Source: Hahella sp. HN01 (lineage in GTDB: Bacteria > Pseudomonadota > Gammaproteobacteria > Pseudomonadales > Oleiphilaceae). From it: a stretch of DNA of 53,809 nucleotides. Below the pieces are notes generated by a model. That model was not told the origin of the DNA. It worked only from the letters and a program-made list of their open reading frames with translations, and did no database searches. This document shows, piece by piece, positions 43,800 to 53,081 of this stretch. The translations under genes and the position numbers were made by a program. Numbering within the stretch: the first letter of the stretch is position 1; every line of letters starts with the position of its first letter. Where the stretch lies: contig NZ_JAHMIN010000040.1 in assembly GCF_018986435.1 (NCBI RefSeq), forward strand, positions 1 to 53,809. The letters run 5' to 3'.

Positions 43800-43890
43800 G
43801 CCAAAGAAATGTCGATTTTATTGTTGCGCTGGGCCAGCATTACTACACTGGAAATCAAGGCGTATACGCGATTTTGCCAAGGGGAAAAAC

Positions 43891-44562
43891 ATGGAAAGCA
43901 CTCATTGCGCTGACGTTCGCGCCCTTCTGGTCGATGACCACCCGATAGTGATTGACGCACTCTCCACTTCGTTGCTGGCGTTGAAGCTGTGTAACTGGAT
44001 CGACAAGGCCAACACATTGGCGGAAGCCAAGGAAAAACTGGCTAACAATGTGGAATTCAGCCTGGTGTTGCTTGATCTGCACTTGTCCGACGCCGAGGGC
44101 ATACACGCCATGATGACCTTGCGGGAAACCTATCCCGACGTTCCCATCATCATCTTCTCCGGCGATGACTCCACCGACACCATCGCCAAGGCGTTTGAGT
44201 ATGGCGTACGCGGCTACGTGCCAAAGAACTCGCCTGTGGAAGTGGTGGTGAGCGCAGTCAAAGTCGTACTCGCCGGCAGTTGCTACATCCCGCCCCACGC
44301 GATCCGCATGTTGGGTTTTGAACCAGCGGCGGGAACCGTGGCCATCGGCAATACCGCCGTCGAGTCCCGCCCCTATTTCTCCCCCCGCCAGGAGCAGGTG
44401 TTTCACTATTTGCTGGAAGGCATGCCCAACAAGGTGATCGCCGCGCGTCTGGATATGGCGGAAGGCACGGTGAAAACCCATATGAACACCATATTCAGAG
44501 CGTTGGGGGTGCGTAATCGGGCGCAGGCGATTCTGAAGGCGAGGCAGCTGGGCGTCATCTAA
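43891..44562 (+). CDS. NarL/LuxR-type response regulator
   Basis: A 223-residue two-domain regulator. The receiver (about residues 8-125) has LLVDDHPIV, phospho-Asp in VLLDLHLSDAEG, IIFSGDD and GYVPKNSP. The LuxR-type helix-turn-helix (about 160-220) has FSPRQEQVFHYLLEGMPNKVIAARLDMAEGTVKTH (in parts: NKVIAARLDMAEGTVKTH). The ATG at 43891 has AAGGGGAAA upstream; a longer frame from 43660 is not supported. It is convergent with a hybrid histidine kinase, 51 bases apart, probably its partner. Confidence 0.92.
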   Translation: MESTHCADVRALLVDDHPIVIDALSTSLLALKLCNWIDKANTLAEAKEKLANNVEFSLVLLDLHLSDAEGIHAMMTLRETYPDVPIIIFSGDDSTDTIAKAFEYGVRGYVPKNSPVEVVVSAVKVVLAGSCYIPPHAIRMLGFEPAAGTVAIGNTAVESRPYFSPRQEQVFHYLLEGMPNKVIAARLDMAEGTVKTHMNTIFRALGVRNRAQAILKARQLGVI

Positions 44563-44581
44563 AGCGCTCAGTCGCCCTTGA

Positions 44582-44629
44582 TGGGGCGCCCAGTGGGGCG
44601 CCTAGTGGGATGCCTAGTGGGGCGCGACG
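44582..44629. repeat. 12-base tandem repeat, about four units
   Basis: Units TGGGGCGCCCAG, TGGGGCGCCTAG, TGGGATGCCTAG and a diverged TGGGGCGCGACG lie in a row. The array spans the stop codon of the histidine kinase gene (44614-44616), so the last residues of the kinase are encoded by a repeat unit. Confidence 0.75.
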
Positions 44630-46413
44630 GACTCTATCCAGGTTTGCAATTGATGTGAAGAGATGGGTTTGGTGAGAAAGCTGAACCCACTTTCCTGTAG
44701 TTCTCTTACTCGCTCAGGCTGCACATTGCCGGACACCAGCAGCATCTTTTCCTTCGGCATCTGCAGGGACAGACTATCGGCGATATCCAGCCCATCCTCG
44801 CCTTTGTCCAGCATGTCGTCGAGTATCAGCGCGTCCGGCCAGCCCTGGCTGCGATGGCGCAGCGCCAGCAGTTCGTCCTTGTTGGCGACGATTTCGTAGC
44901 GGCATCCCCAGGCGTCGAATTGAAAAGAGAGCGCCGACCTCACCAATGGATCGTCCTCCACCAGCCAGACATTAAGATCAATGAAGGCATTGTCCGGGGC
45001 CTCTATGTCGCGAAGGCTGGGCGCGATACAGGCATATTCCGCCAGGGGCGCGTAAAAGGAAAAGCGCGAGCCCTTGCCCGGCGAAGACTGCACAGTCAAC
45101 CCCGCATCAAGAATTTCATTGATGCGGCGTACGATGGCCAACCCCATACCGATGCCCTTGTCCCGATTGCGGCTGGGATTATTGAGCTGCACAAAGTCTT
45201 CAAAGATGCGCACCTGGTCGTCACGCTCAATTCCCGGTCCCGTGTCGCTGATAGTGAACGTCACTCGACGTCCATCCACCGCCGCATCCACGCTGACTTC
45301 GCCTTTGTGGGTGTAACGGATGGCGTTGGAAATCAGGTTATTGAGCAGTCGGCTCAGCAGCTCCAGATCGGAATAGAGACTGACCCGCGTATAACTGCAG
45401 CGCCAGGCCAGACCTTTAGCCTGACACAATGGCTGAAATTCCGCCTCCAGAGGCCGCATGACTTCCTCCAGCGACAGCGCCTTCATATTGGGTTGAAACT
45501 TGCCGGCTTCGAAGCGCGACAGGTCCAGCAGGTTGTTGAACAGCGTGCGCAGCACTTCAATCGCCTGCCGCTGTTTGCTGACGATTTCCTGCGCCGTCTC
45601 CCCCAAAGGCTGATACGACAGCGTGTCCGTCAACAGTGACACCGCGTATAAGGGCTGGCGCAGATCGTGACTGGCCGCCGCCATGAAATAGGTTTTGGCT
45701 TTATTCGCTTCCTGCGCCGCCGCCAACGCCTCTTCGGCTTTTTTGCGCTCCGCCTCGACTTTGTTCAGCAACGCGCTCTTTTCAAAACGCATGGCGACGC
45801 TTTCCGCAAAAGTGCGGCTGCTGCGGCGCACCGAACTGATCATTAACAGCGTCAGGGTCGCCAAAGGCGCGGCGATGCGCAGTTCGTCCACCCCCTGCAG
45901 GGACCAGTACAGAATCGGCTGCCCCATCAACAGGGGAATGGACAACAGGAAGGAGCGGTAATCGGACGCCAGATTCACCATGGCCCCCACTCCGTACAGG
46001 CTGATGGCCAGGGTCATGAAAAACGCGACATTGTCCGTCTCCACCGCGCCAACGGTCCAAATGCCCGTGCCGACCAGCGCCTGATTGAAAAGGCTGCTGC
46101 GCAACAAGCGTCTGTCGCTGTGCAGCATCTCCTGAAAGGTCATGCTGTCCAGCTGGCGCATAATCTGACGACTGATCTGCAGGCGCAGAACTTGCGCCGC
46201 CGCGACAGGGCCCACCCACAGCAATATGCGCGACAGGGGCGCCTGATCCCATAACATGAATAGAAAGATCGCCATGATAAGAAACACGCCCTGCACTGCA
46301 GGAAGCGTCTGCTGGCATCGGATTTTGACGGATTCGATCAGATGGGCGCGCTCAAACTCCTCCGGCGCCGTCCCTAAGCGACTGGAATCCTTAGCTTTAT
46401 GCTCTTGTCTCAC
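44614..46413 (-). CDS. membrane hybrid histidine kinase
   Basis: A 599-residue sensor. The N-terminal part (about residues 38-215) has about six membrane helices and no large periplasmic domain. A coiled coil (ERKKAEEALAAAQEANKAK) leads to the H-box ASHDLRQPLYAVSL. The ATPase domain has LLNNLISNAIRYTHKG, ISDTGPGIERDD and KGIGMGLAIVRR. A C-terminal receiver (about 480-597) has VWLVEDDPLVRSALS, phospho-Asp in ALILDDMLDKGEDG and FLTKPIS. It likely detects a membrane or hydrophobic signal. It is convergent with the response regulator at 43891 and divergent from the fusion enzyme at 46887. Confidence 0.92.
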   Translation of the reverse strand: MRQEHKAKDSSRLGTAPEEFERAHLIESVKIRCQQTLPAVQGVFLIMAIFLFMLWDQAPLSRILLWVGPVAAAQVLRLQISRQIMRQLDSMTFQEMLHSDRRLLRSSLFNQALVGTGIWTVGAVETDNVAFFMTLAISLYGVGAMVNLASDYRSFLLSIPLLMGQPILYWSLQGVDELRIAAPLATLTLLMISSVRRSSRTFAESVAMRFEKSALLNKVEAERKKAEEALAAAQEANKAKTYFMAAASHDLRQPLYAVSLLTDTLSYQPLGETAQEIVSKQRQAIEVLRTLFNNLLDLSRFEAGKFQPNMKALSLEEVMRPLEAEFQPLCQAKGLAWRCSYTRVSLYSDLELLSRLLNNLISNAIRYTHKGEVSVDAAVDGRRVTFTISDTGPGIERDDQVRIFEDFVQLNNPSRNRDKGIGMGLAIVRRINEILDAGLTVQSSPGKGSRFSFYAPLAEYACIAPSLRDIEAPDNAFIDLNVWLVEDDPLVRSALSFQFDAWGCRYEIVANKDELLALRHRSQGWPDALILDDMLDKGEDGLDIADSLSLQMPKEKMLLVSGNVQPERVRELQESGFSFLTKPISSHQLQTWIESVAPH

Positions 46414-46886
46414 CTTGCTCTCCGGGCTGGGTTGAGAACGCTTCTCATCGGTGGATGAGCGTCACGCCACGCTCTCTTTTAATCTTAGATGAGTTTGATT
46501 ACCGCGCGGCGATTCAATTTCAGTTTAACAGCAGAATTTTCGACGCTTGCAAGTAAACCTAGGTTTAGGCCCCTCGTTTATTCCTTTCTGTGTATTCAAC
46601 CTGTATTTTGTTCAAAAAATAACCAAACCGAATTTTCATTGCTATTCTGATTCAAGCAGTCCTCTAACAATAACGACCCGATCGACAGACAAGCCGAACG
46701 CCATCCCCTTGTCGGTCAACATGTTGTCGGTCAATACAATGCGTGCAACGCATTGGCGTAGCCCATCACCCTGGAACCAGAGCGGCGCAGTCCGACGCTC
46801 CCTTGCGCCCGGACATCGCAGTCAAAACGCCGCCGAACGGACATCAACCTCATAACAAGTCCTTTGCTAGGGAAGGAGTTCCGGCC
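46414..46886. promoter_or_regulatory. divergent region between the histidine kinase and the fusion enzyme
   Basis: About 470 bases, AT-rich in its middle. It holds the palindrome TAAACCTAGGTTTA (46554-46567) followed by GG, a second copy of the TAAAC-N4-GTTTAGG motif. An open frame runs in from 46743 in phase with the fusion gene but has no ribosome site. Confidence 0.5.
46554..46569. promoter_or_regulatory. operator-like repeat TAAAC-N4-GTTTAGG, copy 2
   Basis: TAAAC-CTAG-GTTTAGG, with perfect symmetry over 14 bases. Same arm sequence and spacing as the site at 43782-43799. It lies about 140 bases upstream of the kinase start and 320 upstream of the fusion gene. Confidence 0.5.
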
Positions 46887-49800
46887 ATGCACTTTCATCT
46901 TTCCGAACCATTCGAAAGCCTGATAAAAGATGCGCTCCCAGAAACGCGGGTCCACGATACCGATGTATTGATTATCGGCTCCGGCTATGGCGGCTCCATC
47001 GCCGCCATGCAACTGGCGGGGGGCAAGTCTTCCGGAGACAATGCCGGTGGCGCGACAGTGACAGTGTTGGAACGGGGCAAGGAATACCGTCCTGGGGATT
47101 TCCCGGAAGCCTTGGGGGATATTCCCGGCCATATGCAATTACTCAAATCCGGCTCCACCCGCCCGATTGGCTATGCCGACGCGCTCTATGATTTCCGCAT
47201 TGGTAAAGAGGTGGATGTGCTGGTGGGCTGCGGGCTCGGCGGCGGGTCGCTGATCAACGCCAACGTGGCCCTGGAGCCAGAGGCGGATACATTGGCGCAG
47301 GCCGCCTGGCCGCGTGAGTTTCGGGAGCACCCTGGACTGCTGCAAGCGCACTTTAAAAGAGTGCGTCACTTGCTGGGAGTCCGCGATCAGGATCAAACCG
47401 CCCGCGACAGGCTATGCCGTCTCCCCAAGTTTCAGGCGCTGACCAGACTCGCCAACGCAATTGACGCGTCAGTGGAAACAGCGCCATTGACCATCAGCAT
47501 GCGTCCTGGCGCCAACGCCGTCGGTGTTGAGCAGCCGGGCTGCAATCTCTGCGGCAACTGTGTTTCCGGATGCAATCAGGGCGCAAAGAATACCCTGGCC
47601 ATGAACCTCATTCCGTTGGCTAAAGCCCGTGGGGCCAGATTTTACACTGGCGCCACCGTGCTCACTCTGGAGCCTATTGTCTCTTCTGCTACGGATAATA
47701 CGACCGGGCCAAACGGGCGTCGTTGGCGGGTGCGGGTACGACGCACCGCTACGGAAAAGAACAGTCTGTCCGACGAGGTATTCTGGGTTGAAGCCGCCAC
47801 CGTCATCCTGGCGGCGGGGGCGCTGGGAAGCACGGAAATTCTGTTACGGTCGCAGAATTCCGGCCGTTTGCAGCTCTCCGACAGGCTGGGCAAGCGCTTT
47901 TCCACCAACGGCGACGGTTTCGCCATGAGCTATGGACAGGCGAACCCGGTCATGGCGATCGGCAAGCCTGACGAATCTCTGCAAGCCGGCGAGGAGTCCT
48001 GCGTCGGCCCAACCATTACCGGCGTATCCCGCCCGCTGGCTCGCCATCCCGAAACCGGCGCAGAAGTACGTTTGACCTTGGAGGACGGCTCTGCGCCCTA
48101 TGGCGTGGCGCGCCTTTTCGGCGAAATCGCCACCACCGGCGCGCAACTGAACCGTCTCACCGACATGACCTTGCCCGCCTGGTTTCTCAACGCGAGTAAA
48201 AACGGCATATTCAAAGATCCTCTGGCGCACCACAACGACGCCATGGACCGATCGCAAATCCTCCTGATCATGGGAGATGACGGCGCCGCCGGCGGCCTTT
48301 CCCTGCGCGCCAGCGATAACCCCGCACAACAGGCTGACACAGACTACTCCCGCATTCGCGTCGATTGGCCCAAGGCGGCGGAGAACCCCTGCCTGACCGC
48401 GGCTGACGCCCTGCTGCGCAGCCAGGACAGAAAAGAAGGCTTCGACGGCGGCCAGTACGTCCCTAACCCTCTTTGGAAAACCCTGCCGGATGACGCCTCT
48501 ACCGTTATGAGCGGCAAGCTTCCCGGCGGTCGCGTCATCACTGTGCACCCGCTGGGTGGCTGCGCCATGGGCGACGGTCCCGACACCGGGGTCGTCAACC
48601 ATTACGGCCAGGTCTTCAAAGCCGATCCAAGCGCCAGGAATACGGACGCACCCGCTTTGCATGAGGGGCTATATGTGCTGGATGGCTCCATCCTGCCGAC
48701 CGCTCTGGGGGTCAATCCGTTCCTGACCATATCCGCGTTGTCTCTTCGGGCCGCAGAGGCGATTCAGGAACAACATGACTGGCTTGCGCCAACGCAGGAA
48801 CAGGTCAGTCCTGAGCTGGCGCAAGCCATCTCTCCAGTAAAACAGTCCGCGTCTACCACGGCGGCCAAGCCCAGCCCCACAGTGACGCTGAGCATCAGCG
48901 AGCAGATGTTCGGCCGTTTGCAGGCGCAGGAAGTCAACGCTCGTCTGCCCGACTGGATAGAAAGCTGGATCAAACAGTGGGCCGAAGCGCTCCCCACTGA
49001 GGCCCAACCCGCCAGTGGCGTCGCTGCGCGTCTTACCGGTGATCAGGGCCTGATCTTCAAGGTGGAAACACAGATAGAAGATCTGCATGACTGGTTGCAG
49101 AAACCCGGAGAGGAGCTGAAAGCGACGGCGAAGCTGTACCTGAATCCGCTCAGCGCGGAGCAAACCGCCAAAATGCACACTTACGGTCTGCCTCCGGAGC
49201 TGTTGCAAGGCGCGATTCCCATCGCTGTCGGCGAAGGCGTAGTGCGCCTGCTGCACTGCGATGAACCCGGTCCGCTGACCACCGCCTGGCGCGGCGCGCA
49301 GGCCCTCAACGCTTATCGCACCCGCCGCCAATCTTTGTCCGGCTTCGCCTTGCGTCAGCTCAAACAGCGCCTGAGTCGCTGGGATTCAGACGCTTCGCTG
49401 AAGGAGCCGGCGCCAGGGCTGTTCAAACAAATCAAAGGCTTCTGGACCGTCGCCAAGCATCATGCGCAATATCGTCGCATGAGTTACAACTTCCAGTTCA
49501 CCCCTAATACCAACGGCTCGCGCACGCCTCATTTCAAAAACATGCCTGGGGAGATCATTCACCTGCGCGGAGAAAAGCTGCTGGCCTGGAAGAACGGCGT
49601 TCCCAGGCTCTGGCGCGCCCTGACCAATCTTCCCATCGAGCTGTCCCACCAGCGCTATGGCGACGCTGTGTCGGGCTCCCTGTACGTGGACATGGAGTAC
49701 ATGTCGGAAAGGGGGCTGGCTCAGGTGGTCAAATCGCCCAATCTGCCGGAGTCCGCCATGGCGGCGGCGGGCCTGGGCATGCTGTTTCTGCGCTGCTTGC

Positions 49801-52781
49801 TGCAAACCCAGTTCTGGGATTTTGGCTCGCCCCATTATCCTGACAAGCCCATCGCTTCCAATCCGCATCCCCGGGCGTTACGCGTATCGGATAACCGGGT
49901 GATCAGCCCGCAGCGCGCGGAACTCAGCGTCCCCTTGAATGACGCCTCCTCGGTGCAGATCGGTATTGTTCTGACCCGCTATCCGCAAACCAACACACAG
50001 CGGCCGGGACAACCGGTGCTGCTCATTCATGGGCTCGCCCAGGGCAGTCTGATTTATTGCTCTGAGGCCATCCCCGAGAACATGGCGGTTTATCTATGGC
50101 GGGCCGGCTTCGATGTGTGGCTGCTGGATTATCGACTCAGCAACGCCCTTCCCACGCCGGCGCCCCTGCAGGGCTGGAGTATTGAAGAAATCGCCCGCTA
50201 CGATATACCCGCCGCGGTGCGCCATATTCACCGGGTCAATCCGGGTAAGATCAACCTGTTCGCCCATTGCGTCGGCGCCACCGCCACCACCATGGCCATA
50301 CTCAAAGGCTGGCTGGACGATCCCGCCGATTCCTTTATCGGACGGGTGGCCTTCAATGCAATCCATCCCTGGATCATCCCTTCCCCGGTCAATCGCAGCC
50401 GCGCCAAGCTAGGCAGTTTCCTGCGCGACTCGGTGAATGACGCTCAGCTCAACCCCATCCCACAACCTGACCCCAGCGCCTTCGACTCCATGTTCGATCG
50501 TCTGGCGTTCTCTTTCGCACGCCTGGGCGAGCTGCAGGAGGCGGAAGAAGGCAGAGCGCGCAACGGCGGCGAGCTGCATACACACAGCGACCATGCGCCC
50601 GATGGCGGCGTGGAAATATCCCAGGGCATCTGCGACAAAATGAGCTTTCTGTACGGCCGCATGTGGCGACACGATCAGATTTCTCCCGCCACCCACAAAG
50701 CTTTTCAGGACATGCTGGGGCAAGCTCCCGGCGCCGTCTATCGGCATCTGTATTACTTCGCCCAGCAACAGCGGGTGACCTCCCGGGACGGCGAAAACAC
50801 CTTTCTCACCCCCTCTGCGGTGCGCAAACACTGGGGTTATCCCACCCTGTTCATCCATGGCGAGCAAAGCAAGGTATTCAATCCGCAATCCGCCACCCGT
50901 TCCGCCATCCGGCTCAGTGAAATGCTGAAAGGCAGTCCATCCGCGCCGCCTGTGCTGTTGAAGCGGGTACCACATTTCGGCCACATGGATGTCATCCTGG
51001 CGCAGAACGCTTACAAGGACGCTTTTCCCAGTCTGCGCGCCTTTTTCAGCGAAGATGTAGGGTGTCTGCGCCACTCCGCCGGGGACCGCATTGAATTTCA
51101 CCATCAACTGTTCGACAGCTATCGCCCCGCGGATGACTTGCATGCGGTAAGCGCCAACCTGTTCAGCGCCGGACCGATCATCCGCGGCGCCTGGCTGGAT
51201 AGCGCTGGGATTGGCCGCCCGCGCATGGTGCTGCGTTTGTGGGCGGAGCTTTCCGATCTGGCGGATCTGGCCGACGCCCAGGCGACGCCGACACGACGTC
51301 TGGCGCTGGAAGGCGCGGAGTTGATTCAATGTCAGTTCTGCTCCGCCAATGATCCGCATCACTTGTTGCTGGATGTGGCGGTGAAAGTCGATCCGGGACA
51401 GGAACGTGAGGTGCGCATCCGCTTCAGCCTGACCCAGCGCCAGTTTGATCCAGAAACCCAGCTGGCACTGTCGCAGACATTGCATATCCCCGCCTCCGCT
51501 GGCTGGCTGCGGCGTTTGCGCGAGCTTTGCCTGCATCGCGGCGTCAGCCCCGCCATGCGCTTTCTGGTTGGCTCCTGCCGCTATCCGGGCGCGGTGCTGG
51601 AACGGGATCTCGCCGATCAGGCGTTCGTCGGTATGGGACGTCAGGTCAGAGGCGACGCCCAACTGCCTGGCGCAGATTCCGTCTTTTTTATCGGAGATCA
51701 GATATACGCAGACGCCACCGCCGAGGCGTTCGATAACACCGCCCTGAAAGAGCGCTACATCACGCGCTACCGGGAGGCGTTCAACTCGCCCAATATGCGC
51801 AAACTGCTGCAACTGGCGCCCGTTCACTTCACGGTGGATGACCATGAGTTCAGCGACGATTGCTCTGGGCGCCCTCCCCAATTGGACGCTCACCTGAAGG
51901 AGCGCGAACGCTTTGACTTCGCCCTGCGCGCCGCCCGCAGTTTTCAATGCAGCGGACGCCAGCCGGACGCCGCGCTCTGGTATCCCCAGGGCGTTAGCGC
52001 GGCTCGGGAATTCGACTGTCCGATCTTCGTCATGGACACCCGCACCGAACGGCGACTACGCAGCGCTGGCGCCGTCGGCGCGCAAGCGGAAATGATCGAC
52101 GCGCCCCAATTCGCCGCCCTGTCCAATTGGCTGTCCGAGGCGCAACGGCTGACGCCGGAACGACCTAAATTTATCTTTTCCGGCAGCGTGATTGCGCCAG
52201 TGGAAAAACGCCTCACACAGTACCCTGACCTGTGGCGCAACCACGACAGCTGGTGCGGCTATCCTCATACCCTGGCGGCGGTAATGGGGCTAATCTACGA
52301 GCGGCAGATCGCTAACGTCATTTTCGTCGGCGGCGACCAGCATTTATGCGCCCTGGCGCGCATGACTCTGGCCAACCCAGCGGATCAGGCGGTATCGAAC
52401 CGCAAGCCCGTGACGGTATGGCAGATCGTGTCGTCCGGTCTGTACGCGCCACTGCCCTTCGCCAACGCCAATCCCCGGGATTTCGAGTGGGAAAAACCCA
52501 GCATCGTGCCCATGCACGGCTCGCAGTTACAACTGCAGGCGGAAGCGCGCTTGTTGCGGGCGGATAAATCCCAGTTCGTGCGCGTGGACGCCATCCCTGC
52601 GGGAGAGTGCTGGACACTGGAAGTCCGCGTATGCGATCCCGAAGGTTTCGTAGCGCCAGTGGCGCAACCAACGGCGCTGAAAGATGGCGAACTGGCGGAC
52701 GACGACAAAACCTGGCGCATCCGGCTGACGGCCAATGTCGAGGCGGAACCGGGCAAACCCGTGCGTCCAGAACCTGCGTAA
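46887..52781 (+). CDS. giant fusion: GMC oxidoreductase, alpha/beta hydrolase and PhoD-like phosphatase
   Basis: A 1964-residue protein without a signal peptide. Residues about 20-625 form a cholesterol-oxidase-type GMC flavoenzyme: FAD loop GSGYGG (31-36), GCGLGGGSLINAN, a Cys cluster CNLCGNCVSGCNQGAKNT near 217-232, and the active end with HPLGGCAMG and GVNPFLT. A linker region (about 640-1030) has no clear domain. An alpha/beta hydrolase spans about 1040-1390, starting VLLIHG; its nucleophile elbow reads AHCVGA, giving Cys1128 in place of Ser, and His1363/1366 lie in PHFGHM. A PhoD-like metallophosphatase ends the protein (about 1555-1900) with GSCRYPG, GDQIYAD, DDHEFSDD and GGDQH. The ATG follows AAGGAG. 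Sterol- or lipid-like substrates are inferred. Confidence 0.85.
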   Translation: MHFHLSEPFESLIKDALPETRVHDTDVLIIGSGYGGSIAAMQLAGGKSSGDNAGGATVTVLERGKEYRPGDFPEALGDIPGHMQLLKSGSTRPIGYADALYDFRIGKEVDVLVGCGLGGGSLINANVALEPEADTLAQAAWPREFREHPGLLQAHFKRVRHLLGVRDQDQTARDRLCRLPKFQALTRLANAIDASVETAPLTISMRPGANAVGVEQPGCNLCGNCVSGCNQGAKNTLAMNLIPLAKARGARFYTGATVLTLEPIVSSATDNTTGPNGRRWRVRVRRTATEKNSLSDEVFWVEAATVILAAGALGSTEILLRSQNSGRLQLSDRLGKRFSTNGDGFAMSYGQANPVMAIGKPDESLQAGEESCVGPTITGVSRPLARHPETGAEVRLTLEDGSAPYGVARLFGEIATTGAQLNRLTDMTLPAWFLNASKNGIFKDPLAHHNDAMDRSQILLIMGDDGAAGGLSLRASDNPAQQADTDYSRIRVDWPKAAENPCLTAADALLRSQDRKEGFDGGQYVPNPLWKTLPDDASTVMSGKLPGGRVITVHPLGGCAMGDGPDTGVVNHYGQVFKADPSARNTDAPALHEGLYVLDGSILPTALGVNPFLTISALSLRAAEAIQEQHDWLAPTQEQVSPELAQAISPVKQSASTTAAKPSPTVTLSISEQMFGRLQAQEVNARLPDWIESWIKQWAEALPTEAQPASGVAARLTGDQGLIFKVETQIEDLHDWLQKPGEELKATAKLYLNPLSAEQTAKMHTYGLPPELLQGAIPIAVGEGVVRLLHCDEPGPLTTAWRGAQALNAYRTRRQSLSGFALRQLKQRLSRWDSDASLKEPAPGLFKQIKGFWTVAKHHAQYRRMSYNFQFTPNTNGSRTPHFKNMPGEIIHLRGEKLLAWKNGVPRLWRALTNLPIELSHQRYGDAVSGSLYVDMEYMSERGLAQVVKSPNLPESAMAAAGLGMLFLRCLLQTQFWDFGSPHYPDKPIASNPHPRALRVSDNRVISPQRAELSVPLNDASSVQIGIVLTRYPQTNTQRPGQPVLLIHGLAQGSLIYCSEAIPENMAVYLWRAGFDVWLLDYRLSNALPTPAPLQGWSIEEIARYDIPAAVRHIHRVNPGKINLFAHCVGATATTMAILKGWLDDPADSFIGRVAFNAIHPWIIPSPVNRSRAKLGSFLRDSVNDAQLNPIPQPDPSAFDSMFDRLAFSFARLGELQEAEEGRARNGGELHTHSDHAPDGGVEISQGICDKMSFLYGRMWRHDQISPATHKAFQDMLGQAPGAVYRHLYYFAQQQRVTSRDGENTFLTPSAVRKHWGYPTLFIHGEQSKVFNPQSATRSAIRLSEMLKGSPSAPPVLLKRVPHFGHMDVILAQNAYKDAFPSLRAFFSEDVGCLRHSAGDRIEFHHQLFDSYRPADDLHAVSANLFSAGPIIRGAWLDSAGIGRPRMVLRLWAELSDLADLADAQATPTRRLALEGAELIQCQFCSANDPHHLLLDVAVKVDPGQEREVRIRFSLTQRQFDPETQLALSQTLHIPASAGWLRRLRELCLHRGVSPAMRFLVGSCRYPGAVLERDLADQAFVGMGRQVRGDAQLPGADSVFFIGDQIYADATAEAFDNTALKERYITRYREAFNSPNMRKLLQLAPVHFTVDDHEFSDDCSGRPPQLDAHLKERERFDFALRAARSFQCSGRQPDAALWYPQGVSAAREFDCPIFVMDTRTERRLRSAGAVGAQAEMIDAPQFAALSNWLSEAQRLTPERPKFIFSGSVIAPVEKRLTQYPDLWRNHDSWCGYPHTLAAVMGLIYERQIANVIFVGGDQHLCALARMTLANPADQAVSNRKPVTVWQIVSSGLYAPLPFANANPRDFEWEKPSIVPMHGSQLQLQAEARLLRADKSQFVRVDAIPAGECWTLEVRVCDPEGFVAPVAQPTALKDGELADDDKTWRIRLTANVEAEPGKPVRPEPA

Positions 52782-53081
52782 TCAGGACACTCAATCAGCG
52801 ACAAGGAATGTAAATAAATGCAGACGTGAAGGGATAGAGAGGTGAAAAAATAAGGGCAAAGGGAAATAGGAAAAGAGAAAGAGAAAGAGAAAGAAAAGAG
52901 TAAAGAAAGGCTGCGACGGCAAAAATCGGGGGCCGCGCAGCCAAGGCAATGGAAACTATGACTTTAACAGGAGGAGAGCGGGCATAGTTTCCACACCGAG
53001 GAAAAAGGGTCTTTCGACCCGAAAATGGGACCAAGACTTACAATCAAATCTCAGTTGCGCGCCCGTCCCTGGACGCAAGGG
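52782..53081. other. intergenic region with purine-rich tract
   Basis: About 300 bases. From about 52828 to 52910 the plus strand is almost all purine and includes three tandem GAGAAA units (52875-52892). A terminator for the tctA gene lies at 53001-53021. No gene seen. Confidence 0.5.
53001..53021 (-). terminator. rho-independent terminator after tctA
   Basis: On the minus strand GGGTC, loop GAAA, GACCC, then TTTTT (plus coordinates 53007-53011 and 53016-53020, A-run 53002-53006). About 60 bases past the stop codon. Confidence 0.7.

Larger units (their letters stand above)
43583..43890. promoter_or_regulatory. intergenic region after serA and before the response regulator
   Basis: About 310 bases. 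It contains the hairpin GGGCGCG ... CGCGCCC (43653-43659 / 43672-43678) with a T-run only on the minus strand, and the palindrome CCTAAAC-CAAA-GTTTAGG (43782-43799) about 90 bases before the regulator start. Confidence 0.5.

Noticed and set aside
43660-43890. N-terminal extension of the response regulator
   Set aside because: The receiver domain begins right after the ATG at 43891, which has a ribosome site; the extension crosses a hairpin and an operator-like palindrome.
46743-46886. N-terminal extension of the fusion enzyme
   Set aside because: AAGGAG precedes the ATG at 46887; the upstream GTG has none and the added peptide is not GMC-like.
50409-51947. A 512-codon open frame on the minus strand
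   Set aside because: It is the antisense of the fusion enzyme, whose hydrolase and phosphatase motifs are intact across the same stretch.
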